Below, in pieces: positions 1 through 7,940 of a stretch of 64,000 nt of DNA. Made by a program: the position numbers and the translations under genes. The stretch covers positions 302,839-366,838 of the forward strand of contig NZ_JAAEHL010000006.1 in NCBI RefSeq assembly GCF_010614725.1, given 5' to 3'. This DNA comes from Flavobacterium ajazii (GTDB lineage: Bacteria > Bacteroidota > Bacteroidia > Flavobacteriales > Flavobacteriaceae). Positions within the stretch are counted from its first letter, which is position 1. Each line of letters begins with the position of its first letter. Under the pieces are notes generated by a model that was given only the letters and a program-made list of their open reading frames with translations, was not told where the DNA came from and searched no databases.

Positions 1-549
1 ATGTGCAAAATCCTGACAGACGCCTTTTTTAAGAGTTAAAATTTCGTCAACCGTAGTTTCAATATTTGTAATTCCTTTTGTATAGGTAAAATTTTCAAAA
101 ACATAGGCATTACATTGTTGGGCAATTTCAATTATCGACTTGTTTTCAGGATTTATTTTTTTCAGGATATTTTCAATCTCTGCTTGTTTTTCGATTTTAT
201 CAATATAACTCAGACGTAATAATAAAATACTTTTTTCTTTTTCTGTCTGAATATCTTTCACGTAAGTAGAGTCTATTTCAGGAATTTTAAGCGAATGATT
301 TACCCGAACCAACATTCTGGATTCGATAGTCATTTCAGTATGACTGTCTAAAACATTAAAATTGCCGACCCGGTTTCCGTAATAATCCTGAGAAACGTCA
401 ACATTTGGAGCATGCGTAATTAAAAGCTGATATTGCAGTACTTCCTGGTTTTCAAAATGATGAGGGAATAAACGTATTTCGTTAATACTTTCTTTTATAG
501 GATAATTGTATTGGTATTTTGTGAGATGAACTATTTTAAAAAGCGCCAT
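1..549 (-). CDS. Transglutaminase-like family protein, N-terminal part (cut by window edge)
   Basis: The reading frame begins at the ATG ending at 549 (MALFKIVHLTKYQYNYPIKE) and stays open for 183 codons to base 1, so only the N-terminal half is present. The first ~110 residues look like the beta-rich N-terminal domain of COG1305 transglutaminases (phrases such as NEIRLFPHHFENQ and YGNRVGNF). The last residues in the window, KKGVCQDFAH, contain the catalytic cysteine in the usual G-V-C-Q-D-F-A-H setting; the catalytic His and Asp lie beyond the edge. It begins 5 bp after the alpha-E gene, so the two are co-transcribed. Members of this family next to alpha-E and ATP-grasp genes are thought to act on peptides or isopeptide bonds, but the substrate is unknown. 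The family call is secure and the role is not. Confidence 0.88.
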   Translation of the reverse strand, partial: MALFKIVHLTKYQYNYPIKESINEIRLFPHHFENQEVLQYQLLITHAPNVDVSQDYYGNRVGNFNVLDSHTEMTIESRMLVRVNHSLKIPEIDSTYVKDIQTEKEKSILLLRLSYIDKIEKQAEIENILKKINPENKSIIEIAQQCNAYVFENFTYTKGITNIETTVDEILTLKKGVCQDFAH

Positions 550-554
550 ATTGG

Positions 555-1496
555 TTAGGTGTAAGAAAAGAATAATTTTGAAAAATCGGTCGAAAACTGA
601 ATTAACTGGTTTTTGGTGTTTCTTAAAACATCCTCTAATTCCTGATTGGTTAAATGCTGATAATCTGTAAAAGCAATATAACTTTTCAAGCGCCCAAACT
701 GATTCATTAATGTTCGGGCTTCACTTAAATCAGTGTTTTTAAACAAACAATCAAGATAGGTATTAATGAAATCCAGCGTATAGATTACAGAATGCGCAAA
801 ATCCATATTGAAAATTACCTGATGAACCACTTTTCGATTATGCGAAATGTTACTGTAACTTTTCAGATATAATTCGTAACCTGAAAGAGATAACAATAAA
901 CGTCGCCAATAGATTAAATCTTCTTCGCCTTCGAGATTGTAATTAATAGGTGCAAAATACGCCTGAGTCATAGATATGGTCTGTAAACATCTTTCGATAT
1001 GTTTGCCAATGCTTGAAAAACACCAGCCTAAACCTCGTGGCATTGTAACCTGAAGGATTCCATTATAAAGCAGTAAATCTTTGTTGAGTTTGGTAATTAC
1101 ATTTAAGGCATCTGAGGTCTCTAGCTTTTTGGGCAAATCCGGCGAATTCACAAAATGATACATCGAGTTAATGTGCTCCCATAATTCTTTAGTAATTTTA
1201 TCCTGAGATCCTCTGGCATTTTCGCGTGCTTTTACCACTAAGTTTTTTACAGAGTTTTCATTTTGATTGTCACAAATAATGTATTTTAAAACATAAGGGG
1301 TATCATATTGTATCGAATGGATTTTGGCATTTGAGAGACTTGTATAATATTCTAAAAGTGGTTTATAACCCTGAGAATCATTAATTTCTTTATCAAATGA
1401 TAAAATATAAGAAGTGTTAAGGGTAAGTAACATTCCGTCGGTTCTTTCCATATATCGGTTAAGCCAAAACATTCCATCTGCAACTCTACTAAGCAT
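555..1496 (-). CDS. Alpha-E domain-containing protein (COG2307/DUF403)
   Basis: This 313-residue protein opens MLSRVADGMFWLNRYMERTDG, the characteristic start of the alpha-E family (LSRVAxxLYWxxRYxERAE), and is predicted to be almost entirely helical with no signal peptide or membrane segment. Length matches the family. It sits between a circularly permuted ATP-grasp gene (26 bp upstream) and a transglutaminase gene (5 bp downstream), an order conserved in many bacteria. The trio has been proposed to make or modify a small peptide or amide-linked product, with the alpha-E protein as a partner of the ATP-grasp enzyme. No catalytic residue can be pointed to here, and the biochemical role is unproven. 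Confidence 0.88.
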   Translation of the reverse strand: MLSRVADGMFWLNRYMERTDGMLLTLNTSYILSFDKEINDSQGYKPLLEYYTSLSNAKIHSIQYDTPYVLKYIICDNQNENSVKNLVVKARENARGSQDKITKELWEHINSMYHFVNSPDLPKKLETSDALNVITKLNKDLLLYNGILQVTMPRGLGWCFSSIGKHIERCLQTISMTQAYFAPINYNLEGEEDLIYWRRLLLSLSGYELYLKSYSNISHNRKVVHQVIFNMDFAHSVIYTLDFINTYLDCLFKNTDLSEARTLMNQFGRLKSYIAFTDYQHLTNQELEDVLRNTKNQLIQFSTDFSKLFFSYT

Positions 1497-1522
1497 ATCT
1501 TTTATTTTTGAATGGTTATAAT

Positions 1523-2959
1523 TTATTTTATAATCCAGGTGTCTTTACTGCCGCCACCCTGAGAAGAATTTACTACCAGTGAACCTTCAGTAAGTGCCAC
1601 CCGTGTTAAACCTCCCGGAACAATTTGAACTCCTTTTGGCCCGCATAAAGCATATGGCCTTAAATCGACATGACGTAATTTAAGCTGTCCGTCAATTAAA
1701 CACGGAACCGTACTTAATTGGATAATGGGCTGCGCAATAAAATTTCGGGGATTATTGGTAATGGCAATTTTAGCATCATCAATTTCTTCCTGAGTTGCTT
1801 TGTTTCCCATAATCATTCCGTAACCGCCACTCTGGTTGGTTTCTTTGATTACCATATTTTCCATGTTTTTAAAAACTAATTCCCGTTCATCTAAATTTTC
1901 CATTCGATAGGTCGGAACATTTTTTAAAATAGGTTCTTCGTTCATATAATATTTAATCATGTCCGGTACATAAGCATAAACGGCTTTGTCATCGGCAACA
2001 CCATTTCCAACGGCATTTACGAGCGCAACGTTTCCTTGTCTGTAAGCACTGATTAAGCCTGGAACACCAAGAGCACTGTCTGGTTTAAAAACCAATGGAT
2101 CAAGATATTCATCATCTAAACGTCTGTAAATGACATCAACTTGCTGTAATCCCGAAGTTGTTTTCATATAAACCCTGCTGTTGTTTACGACCAGATCGCG
2201 TCCTTCGACTAAAGGAATTCCCATTTGACGAGCTAAATAGGTATGTTCGTAATAAGCCGAATTATAAACGCCAGGTGTAAGTAAAACCACATTTGGGTTT
2301 GGTACATTTCTGGGCGATAATGAAACCAAAATGCTGTGAAAAATCATAGGATAATTGCTCACCATGCTAACATGATTCGATGAAAGCATATCCGGAAAAA
2401 TCCTTTTGGTAATTTCACGATTTTCCAGCATATAACTCACTCCGCTCGGGCAGCGTAAATTATCTTCCAGTACATAAAACTCACCTTTTGCTCCCCTGAT
2501 TAAATCAATTCCGGCAATGTGCACATGGATATTATGAGGTACTTTTATACCCTGAACTTCCTGAATGTAATGAGGACATGAAGCAATTAATCCAGCTGGG
2601 ATGATTCCGTCTTTTACAATGTTTTGCTCATTATAAATATCCTCTAAAAATAAATTTAATGCCAGTAAACGTTGCTTGATTCCCGATTCTACTTCTAACC
2701 AGTCTTCTTGTGTTATGATTCTCGGAATAATGTCAAAAGGGAAAATTCGTTCTATTCCATTTTCATCATCACTATAAACCGTAAAAGTGATTCCCTGATT
2801 CATAAATAAATCAGAAGCCTGTTTTTGTTTGTTGGTCAATGTTTTGTGATTCAAACTTTGTAAAGTTTCAAAAACCTGTCGATAAGAATCCCGGACACCT
2901 TTATTTGAAAACATTTCATCCCAACCATTATGATTTAAACTAGCTGCTAATTTTGCCAT
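1523..2959 (-). CDS. Circularly permuted type 2 ATP-grasp protein (COG2308)
   Basis: This is a 478-residue cytoplasmic enzyme predicted to use ATP to form an amide bond, as ATP-grasp ligases do. Family hallmarks visible are YVLEDNLRCPSGVSYMLENR around residues 160-180, VYRRLDDEYLDPL near 280, KETNQSGGYGM near 375 and the C-terminal RHVDLRPYALCG. The frame can be extended two codons to a TTG, but the ATG at 2959 (MAKLAASLNHNGWDEMF) is the better start. It is the first gene of the minus-strand trio with the alpha-E and transglutaminase genes. Its substrate is unknown; by analogy it may join amino acids or modify a peptide later processed by the transglutaminase. Family assignment is firm. Confidence 0.88.
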   Translation of the reverse strand: MAKLAASLNHNGWDEMFSNKGVRDSYRQVFETLQSLNHKTLTNKQKQASDLFMNQGITFTVYSDDENGIERIFPFDIIPRIITQEDWLEVESGIKQRLLALNLFLEDIYNEQNIVKDGIIPAGLIASCPHYIQEVQGIKVPHNIHVHIAGIDLIRGAKGEFYVLEDNLRCPSGVSYMLENREITKRIFPDMLSSNHVSMVSNYPMIFHSILVSLSPRNVPNPNVVLLTPGVYNSAYYEHTYLARQMGIPLVEGRDLVVNNSRVYMKTTSGLQQVDVIYRRLDDEYLDPLVFKPDSALGVPGLISAYRQGNVALVNAVGNGVADDKAVYAYVPDMIKYYMNEEPILKNVPTYRMENLDERELVFKNMENMVIKETNQSGGYGMIMGNKATQEEIDDAKIAITNNPRNFIAQPIIQLSTVPCLIDGQLKLRHVDLRPYALCGPKGVQIVPGGLTRVALTEGSLVVNSSQGGGSKDTWIIK

Positions 2960-3326
2960 AATCAAATTATTAAATAAATATCATTTTAATCTTTTTTGTG
3001 TAAATTATTTATTTTTTTAATCCAAAATACAACTTTTTAGGCTATTTGTATTTGTTTTTAATGTGAATTTTATAATTTGTATCAAATTCTTTTTTTGAGG
3101 TTTTAATTTTGAAAATATGTTTTTTTAAGGCTGCGTTTTTTTGAGATTTGATATTACTGAAGATGTACTTTAGAAGTGTTTAATTTTTTTAAGCCCAAGA
3201 AACTTTTATTTTTTAGGATTTAAATAATCGATGTTTTTGGGGAATCAATAGTAATAAGATAAAAATCATTTGATTGTTGAATGTGAAATAGCAATGATTG
3301 AATTTAAAAAGTAGTATTTTTGCAAT
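2960..3326. other. Intergenic divergent promoter region, AT-rich
   Basis: The 367 bp between the ATP-grasp gene (minus) and rbfA (plus) have no credible reading frame and are very rich in A and T runs. A good -7 box for rbfA lies at 3315-3322. On the minus strand a weaker box (TATTTTG, one base short of the TAnnTTTG consensus) lies near 3028 and could serve the ATP-grasp trio. No RNA gene, riboswitch or repeat was recognised. Confidence 0.5.
3315..3322 (+). promoter_or_regulatory. Flavobacterial -7 box (TATTTTTG) directly before rbfA
   Basis: TATTTTTG matches the Bacteroidetes -7 consensus TAnnTTTG exactly. Only four bases separate it from the rbfA ATG at 3327, so transcription would start at or very near the start codon and the message would be leaderless or nearly so. 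No well-spaced -33 TTG is obvious (the nearest is 14 bp upstream). Confidence 0.55.
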
Positions 3327-3719
3327 ATGGAAACAAACAGACAGAAAAAAATAGGCGGTGTCATCCAAAAAGATTTGGTTGATATTTTGCAGGGTGAAGT
3401 GAGAAAAAACGGAATTAGTAATTTAGTAATTTCGGTATCCAAAGTAAGTGTTACAACAGATTTATCTGTGGCAACGGTATATTTAAGTATTTTTCCACAA
3501 GAAAAAGCAAAAGAAACTTTAGAAGCAATAAAAACGAATACAACCTTAATTAAACACGATTTATCTCAGCGTGTACGTTTGCAGTTGCGTCGTGTGCCAA
3601 ATCTGGTATTTTTTATCGATGACTCATTAGATTATATCGAAAAAATCGACAACGCTTTAGCAGGCAAAGAGAACCCAATCGAAAACCGTGATCTTTTAGA
3701 AAAAAGAAGAAAATCGTAA
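3327..3719 (+). CDS. rbfA: Ribosome-binding factor A
   Basis: This 130-residue protein fits RbfA in length and pattern: METNRQKKIGGVIQKDLVDIL at the start, the central strand TDLSVATVYLSIFP, and the C-terminal RVRLQLRRVPNLVFFIDDSLDY (family: R-x-x-P-x-L-x-F-x-x-D). RbfA is a KH-fold protein that binds the 30S subunit and helps mature the 5' end of 16S rRNA. A -7 box ends four bases before the start codon. The next gene, a membrane permease, starts one base after the rbfA stop, so the two are co-transcribed, an arrangement common in Flavobacteria. Confidence 0.93.
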   Translation: METNRQKKIGGVIQKDLVDILQGEVRKNGISNLVISVSKVSVTTDLSVATVYLSIFPQEKAKETLEAIKTNTTLIKHDLSQRVRLQLRRVPNLVFFIDDSLDYIEKIDNALAGKENPIENRDLLEKRRKS

Positions 3720-3720
3720 A

Positions 3721-4920
3721 TTGAATTTCCCTCTTTACATAGCCAAACGTTATCTTTTTAGTTTAAGTAAAAATAACGCAATCAATATCATCAATTTAAT
3801 TGCCAGTCTCGGAATTATTGTTGGTACCATGGCTTTGTTTGTGGTTTTATCAGTTTTTAGCGGACTGAAAGTTTTCAGTCTTTCCTTTACGAATGAAATT
3901 GACCCTGATTTAAAACTGACCAGCACATACGGTAAATCATTTTTGATTACACCGGAAGGTGAAAACCAAATTAAGAGAATAGAAGGAGTTGCTTCATATA
4001 CCAAAATCATTGAAGAACGGGTTTTGTTTTTGTTTAAAGACAAACAACAGGTTACCTATTTAAAAGGCGTAGACAGTCTTTATCCTGTGGTAAATGATAT
4101 CAAAAAAAAGCTATTTAATGGTCAATGGCTGAAGCCGGACAGTTATCAGGTTGTAATTGGTTATGGAATTTCACAGGATTTTTCGATGGGAATTCTGGAC
4201 TTTGAAAATCCGTTGCAGGTATTTGCGCCAAAACCTGGAAAAGGTGCAATCGAAAATCCCGAAGAAGCTTTCAATAAAACAGATGTACTGCCTGTCGGAA
4301 TTTATTCTATTAGTGAAGAGCTCGATTCTAAATATATTTTTGCTGATTTAGGGCTGGTTCAGGAATTATTAATGTACAAACCGAATCAGATTTCCGGAAT
4401 CGAATTGAAACTGAAACCTAATGCTGATGAGAAAGCAATACGTTCTCAACTCCAGACCATTTTCAAAAATAAAATTACGCTAAAAAACAGGGCCCAGCTG
4501 AATGAGTCCTTATACAAAATGCTCAATACCGAAAATATTGTTGTTTATCTAATTTTTACCCTTGTCATAATCGTTGCACTTTTTAATTTAGTAGGGGCAT
4601 TAATCATGATGATTCTGGAAAAGAAAGGAAACTTAAAAACCCTTTTTAATTTAGGTACTGAAATTAACCATCTGCGAAAAATATTTTTATTGCAGGGAAC
4701 ATTATTAAGTGTTTTTGGAGGTATAATCGGTCTTGTCCTGGGTATGATTTTAGTATTGCTACAGCAGCAATATGAACTGATTATGATAACCCCAACTTTG
4801 GCTTATCCTGTTGTTTTCTCATTCGAAAATGTACTTATTGTAATGACAACCATTGTTATTCTTGGGTTTGTAGCTTCATTAATTGCAAGCAGTCGTGTGA
4901 GCAAAAAGCTGTTGGATTAG
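3721..4920 (+). CDS. FtsX/LolE-type ABC transporter permease
   Basis: This 399-residue inner-membrane protein has the MacB/FtsX-like layout: one membrane helix near residues 20-48, a large periplasmic domain, and three helices near 272-298, 322-347 and 370-390. The N-terminus NFPLYIAKRYLFSLSKNNAINIINLIASLGIIVG is typical of LolC/LolE-family permeases of Bacteroidetes, which probably take part in lipoprotein release or envelope ABC transport. The start is TTG at 3721, immediately after the rbfA stop; no ATG exists before the conserved N-terminal helix, which makes the TTG credible. No ATPase gene is adjacent, so the partner must be encoded elsewhere. Confidence 0.85.
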   Translation: MNFPLYIAKRYLFSLSKNNAINIINLIASLGIIVGTMALFVVLSVFSGLKVFSLSFTNEIDPDLKLTSTYGKSFLITPEGENQIKRIEGVASYTKIIEERVLFLFKDKQQVTYLKGVDSLYPVVNDIKKKLFNGQWLKPDSYQVVIGYGISQDFSMGILDFENPLQVFAPKPGKGAIENPEEAFNKTDVLPVGIYSISEELDSKYIFADLGLVQELLMYKPNQISGIELKLKPNADEKAIRSQLQTIFKNKITLKNRAQLNESLYKMLNTENIVVYLIFTLVIIVALFNLVGALIMMILEKKGNLKTLFNLGTEINHLRKIFLLQGTLLSVFGGIIGLVLGMILVLLQQQYELIMITPTLAYPVVFSFENVLIVMTTIVILGFVASLIASSRVSKKLLD

Positions 4921-5092
4921 TATTTCTGCCTAAAAAATATTACTTATATTTACCGCCTAAAAATTCTACAGCATATGATTGTTTCTGCTTAATCCTAATT
5001 TTATTTTTAGAATAATTTAGGATACTTACGCTTTTACTTTTCAGTTCAGATTAACACATCTGGACTAATTTTATCATTTATCCTAAAATATC

Positions 5093-6520
5093 ATGACAGA
5101 AACAACTATAAAGAAAAATCTATTTTCTAAAATTTTTACCACATTAAAACAAGCGCTTAAAGGCGACGAATCATTTGATTACACTTCCGGAAGCATCAAA
5201 AAAGCAGTAATTCTACTGGCCATTCCAATGGTTTTGGAAATGATGATGGAGTCCGTTTTTGCCTTAGTTGATTTGTATTTCGTTGGACATTTGGAACACA
5301 GCAGTTTTGCGATTCAGACTGTTGGTCTAACCGAATCGGTGCTGACAGTTATTTATTCCCTTGCTATCGGAATGAGCATGGCAGCAACTGCGGTTGTCGC
5401 AAGACGAATCGGAGAAAAAGATCCGGTCGCTGCAGCAAAAGCTGGAATGCAGGCTATTATTATTGCTTTTGCAGTGAACAGTGTATTGAGTATTTTTGGA
5501 ATTATTTATGCGAAAGACATTCTTATACTTATGGGATCGTCTGTGGAATCGGCCGAACACGGTTTCAGATTTACGCAAATCATGATTGGCTCCAGTTTAT
5601 GCATTATGCTTTTGTTTTTAATAAACGGAATATTTCGCGGTGCCGGAAATGCAGCAATAGCGATGAAAAGTCTTTGGCTGGCGAATATCTGCAATATTAT
5701 TTTATGTCCGATTTTAATTAACGGTTTCGGACCAATTCCGGCTTTTGGATTGGTTGGAGCCGCATTAGCCACAACATGTGGAAGAAGCATTGGAGTTTTA
5801 TATCAATTATATCATCTGTTTTCAGGAAAAGGAATTTTAAAAATCAAAATCTCCTATTTCGCTCCGGATTTCACACAAATAAAAGCTTTAATAAAAGTTG
5901 CAGCTCCCGGAATTTTACAATTTGTAATTGCATCCTGCAGCTGGATTTTCTTAGCCCAATTGGTTGCAACGACTGGTGGCGATCATGGTTCAGCAGGGTA
6001 TCAGACCGCACTTAGAATTATGATGTTTTTTATCCTTCCTGCCTGGGGATTGAGCAATGCTGCCGCAACTTTGGTTGGGCAGAATTTAGGAGCAAAACAA
6101 ATCGAACGTGCCGAAAAATCAGTTTTTACAACTGCCCGATACAATGTAATTTTCATGGCATCGATTATGATTATTACTCTAGTTTTTGGAAACTATATTA
6201 TTTCTTTTTTCACGAATGATGAAATGGTCAAAACAATTGCTGCTGAAGCATTGCGTACGATGAGCATCGGATTTATTTTCTACGGAATTGGGATGGTTTT
6301 GATTAATACATTCAACGGTGCAGGAGACACCTGGACACCAACCGGAATCAATTTCTTCGGGTTTTGGCTGTTCCAGATTCCACTTGCTTATGTATTAGCG
6401 AAACATTTCAATATGGGACCAAGCGGGGTTTTTATAGCCATTCCGGTTGCTGAAACTGCAATAACTATGACTGGAATCTTCTTTTACAAAAGAGGAAAGT
6501 GGAAACGAGTACAAGTATAA
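5093..6520 (+). CDS. MATE family efflux transporter
   Basis: This 475-residue integral membrane protein has about 12 hydrophobic helices and the two-fold MATE pattern. The N-half contains IKKAVILLAIPMVLEMMMESVFALVDLYFVGHL and the second half APGILQFVIASCSWIFLAQLVATTGG. MATE proteins export drugs and metabolites in exchange for Na+ or H+. The gene stands alone, 172 bp after the permease gene and followed by a strong terminator at 6529-6556. The substrate cannot be told from sequence. Length and topology are normal and no damage is seen. Confidence 0.92.
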   Translation: MTETTIKKNLFSKIFTTLKQALKGDESFDYTSGSIKKAVILLAIPMVLEMMMESVFALVDLYFVGHLEHSSFAIQTVGLTESVLTVIYSLAIGMSMAATAVVARRIGEKDPVAAAKAGMQAIIIAFAVNSVLSIFGIIYAKDILILMGSSVESAEHGFRFTQIMIGSSLCIMLLFLINGIFRGAGNAAIAMKSLWLANICNIILCPILINGFGPIPAFGLVGAALATTCGRSIGVLYQLYHLFSGKGILKIKISYFAPDFTQIKALIKVAAPGILQFVIASCSWIFLAQLVATTGGDHGSAGYQTALRIMMFFILPAWGLSNAAATLVGQNLGAKQIERAEKSVFTTARYNVIFMASIMIITLVFGNYIISFFTNDEMVKTIAAEALRTMSIGFIFYGIGMVLINTFNGAGDTWTPTGINFFGFWLFQIPLAYVLAKHFNMGPSGVFIAIPVAETAITMTGIFFYKRGKWKRVQV

Positions 6521-6528
6521 TTAAACAA

Positions 6529-6556
6529 AAAGACCTTCAGTTACGAAGGTCTTTTT
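6529..6556. terminator. Bidirectional rho-independent terminator between MATE gene and dusB
   Basis: AGACCTTC (6531-6538) pairs with GAAGGTCT (6545-6552) and is flanked by A residues on the left and T residues on the right. It can therefore end transcription of the MATE gene from the left and of dusB, whose stop is at 6564, from the right. Confidence 0.85.
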
Positions 6557-6563
6557 TATGCTT

Positions 6564-7556
6564 TTAAACAAACTCGTATCCGGCATAAACCTGTTCGATT
6601 TCTTTCATAATAGCGAATAAATCTTCAGGAGCATCAGTCGTAACTAGTTTTTGTTTGAATTCTTTAAATGAATGAATGCCTTTGAAATAATTGGTATAAT
6701 GGCGACGCATTTCTACAATTCCCAAACGCTCGCCTTTCCAGTCCATTGACCATTGTAAATGATTTCTGGCAGCTTCAACACGATCAATAACCGTTGGAGC
6801 AGGTAAGTGTTCTCCGGTTTTAAAGAAATGTTTGATTTCATTAAAAATCCAAGGATAACCAATCGCCGCACGGCCAATCATGATTCCGTCGATGCCGTAT
6901 TCATTTTTATATTTTAATGCTTTTTCAGGACTGTCGATATCACCGTTTCCAAAAATAGGCATTGTTATTCTTGGGTTGTTTTTTACACGCGCAATATGCG
7001 ACCAGTCCGAATGGCCTTTGTACATTTGGGCACGAGTTCTGGCGTGAATTGTCAAAGCCTGAACACCAATATCCTGAAGCCTTTCTGCCACTTCATCAAT
7101 ATTAATGGAGTTGTCATCCCAGCCTAAACGTGTTTTTACTGTAACAGGCAAATCAGTTCCTTTAATAACCGCTTTGGTTAAACGAACCATCAAATCTACG
7201 TCTTTCAAAACTCCGGCTCCGGCACCTCTGCAGACTACTTTTTTTACCGGACATCCAAAATTGATATCCACTAAATCCGGTTTTACGGTAGAAACAATTT
7301 TAGACGACATTTCCATCGCTTCTTCATCACCGCCGAAAATCTGAATTCCAACAGGACGTTCGTAATCAAAAATATCCAGTTTCATGCGGCTTTTTATAGC
7401 ATCACGAATCAATCCTTCTGATGAAATAAATTCAGAATACATCATGTCTGCTCCGTGCGTTTTGCATAATCTGCGAAACGGCGGATCGCTAACGTCTTCC
7501 ATCGGTGCGAGTAATAAAGGAAATTCGGGTAATTCTATGTTGCCAATCTTGACCAT
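6564..7556 (-). CDS. dusB: tRNA-dihydrouridine synthase DusB
   Basis: This 330-residue FMN enzyme reduces uridine to dihydrouridine in the tRNA D-loop. Visible motifs are LLLAPMEDVSDPPFRRL (FMN-binding TIM barrel start), INFGCPVKK with the catalytic Cys near residue 102, VTVKTRLGWD, IHARTRAQMYKGHSDW and the C-terminal FNEIKHF. The frame can be pushed six codons further to a TTG, but the ATG at 7556 (MVKIGNIELPEF) matches homologues, and the longer version would start inside the -7 box at 7572-7579. It stands alone and converges on the MATE terminator. Confidence 0.93.
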   Translation of the reverse strand: MVKIGNIELPEFPLLLAPMEDVSDPPFRRLCKTHGADMMYSEFISSEGLIRDAIKSRMKLDIFDYERPVGIQIFGGDEEAMEMSSKIVSTVKPDLVDINFGCPVKKVVCRGAGAGVLKDVDLMVRLTKAVIKGTDLPVTVKTRLGWDDNSINIDEVAERLQDIGVQALTIHARTRAQMYKGHSDWSHIARVKNNPRITMPIFGNGDIDSPEKALKYKNEYGIDGIMIGRAAIGYPWIFNEIKHFFKTGEHLPAPTVIDRVEAARNHLQWSMDWKGERLGIVEMRRHYTNYFKGIHSFKEFKQKLVTTDAPEDLFAIMKEIEQVYAGYEFV

Positions 7557-7571
7557 CTTCAATATTTTTTG

Positions 7572-7579
7572 CAAAATTA
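7572..7579 (-). promoter_or_regulatory. -7 box (TAATTTTG) for dusB
   Basis: Read on the minus strand, the bases give TAATTTTG, a perfect TAnnTTTG box. It lies 15 bases before the dusB ATG at 7556, leaving a very short leader. It also argues against the upstream TTG start, which would lie within the box. Confidence 0.55.
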
Positions 7580-7616
7580 CAACATTTAGTTCAAATCACA
7601 GCAAAACATTCAATAA

Positions 7617-7918
7617 GCTGAAATTAAACCATATAAGTGATATAAGTTCATTTAATTGGAACGTAAATTTCAACACATACAAGTATAGACAATTGAAACT
7701 CAAAAAAGGCGTTTCACTAATTTAAAATTCAAATAGTTACGCTGAAATTAAACTATATAAGTGATTTAAGTTCCAATTAAATGAACTTAAATGTTTTCAA
7801 TACATACAGTACCAGTTATTTAGAAATTCCAAAAAGGCATTTCATTAATTTAAATGTACTTAATTTTGCGATCTGCTATTTACACAAAGTTTTAAATGAA
7901 CTTATATGACTTATATGG
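7617..7918. repeat. Non-coding repeat element: two tandem ~124-bp units plus an inverted end copy
   Basis: Two diverged direct copies run 7617-7740 and 7741-7864. Both open GCTGAAATTAAAC-ATATAAG and both carry CAA-ACATACA and a C-AAAAAGGC-TTTCA-TAATTT stretch. The segment AGTTCATTTAATTGGAAC in copy 1 (about 7645-7662) is replaced in copy 2 by its exact reverse complement, GTTCCAATTAAATGAACT (about 7769-7787). A third, inverted copy of the start (ATATAAG-CATATAAGTTC read on the minus strand) closes the element at about 7892-7918. There is no open frame. The structure resembles a MITE or palindromic intergenic element. It fills the 383-bp gap between dusB and the pigment cluster. Confidence 0.65.
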
Positions 7919-7940
7919 TGAAAAAAAAATCAATATGCTA

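Noticed and set aside
2960..2965. TTG start two codons upstream for the ATP-grasp gene
   Set aside because: The ATG at 2959 gives the normal start; similar TTG or GTG extensions were also rejected at 7574, 10894, 26500, 29915, 30830 and 56747.
5506..6015. Open frames within the MATE gene on both strands
   Set aside because: Shadows of a conserved membrane protein gene; compositions are typical of out-of-frame translation.
7384..7725. 113-residue plus-strand open frame over the dusB start and promoter
   Set aside because: Antisense to dusB and running into the repeat element; no homology pattern seen.
7617..7918. Possible CRISPR array
   Set aside because: Only two long diverged units and an inverted end copy; no short regular repeats with unique spacers and no cas genes.
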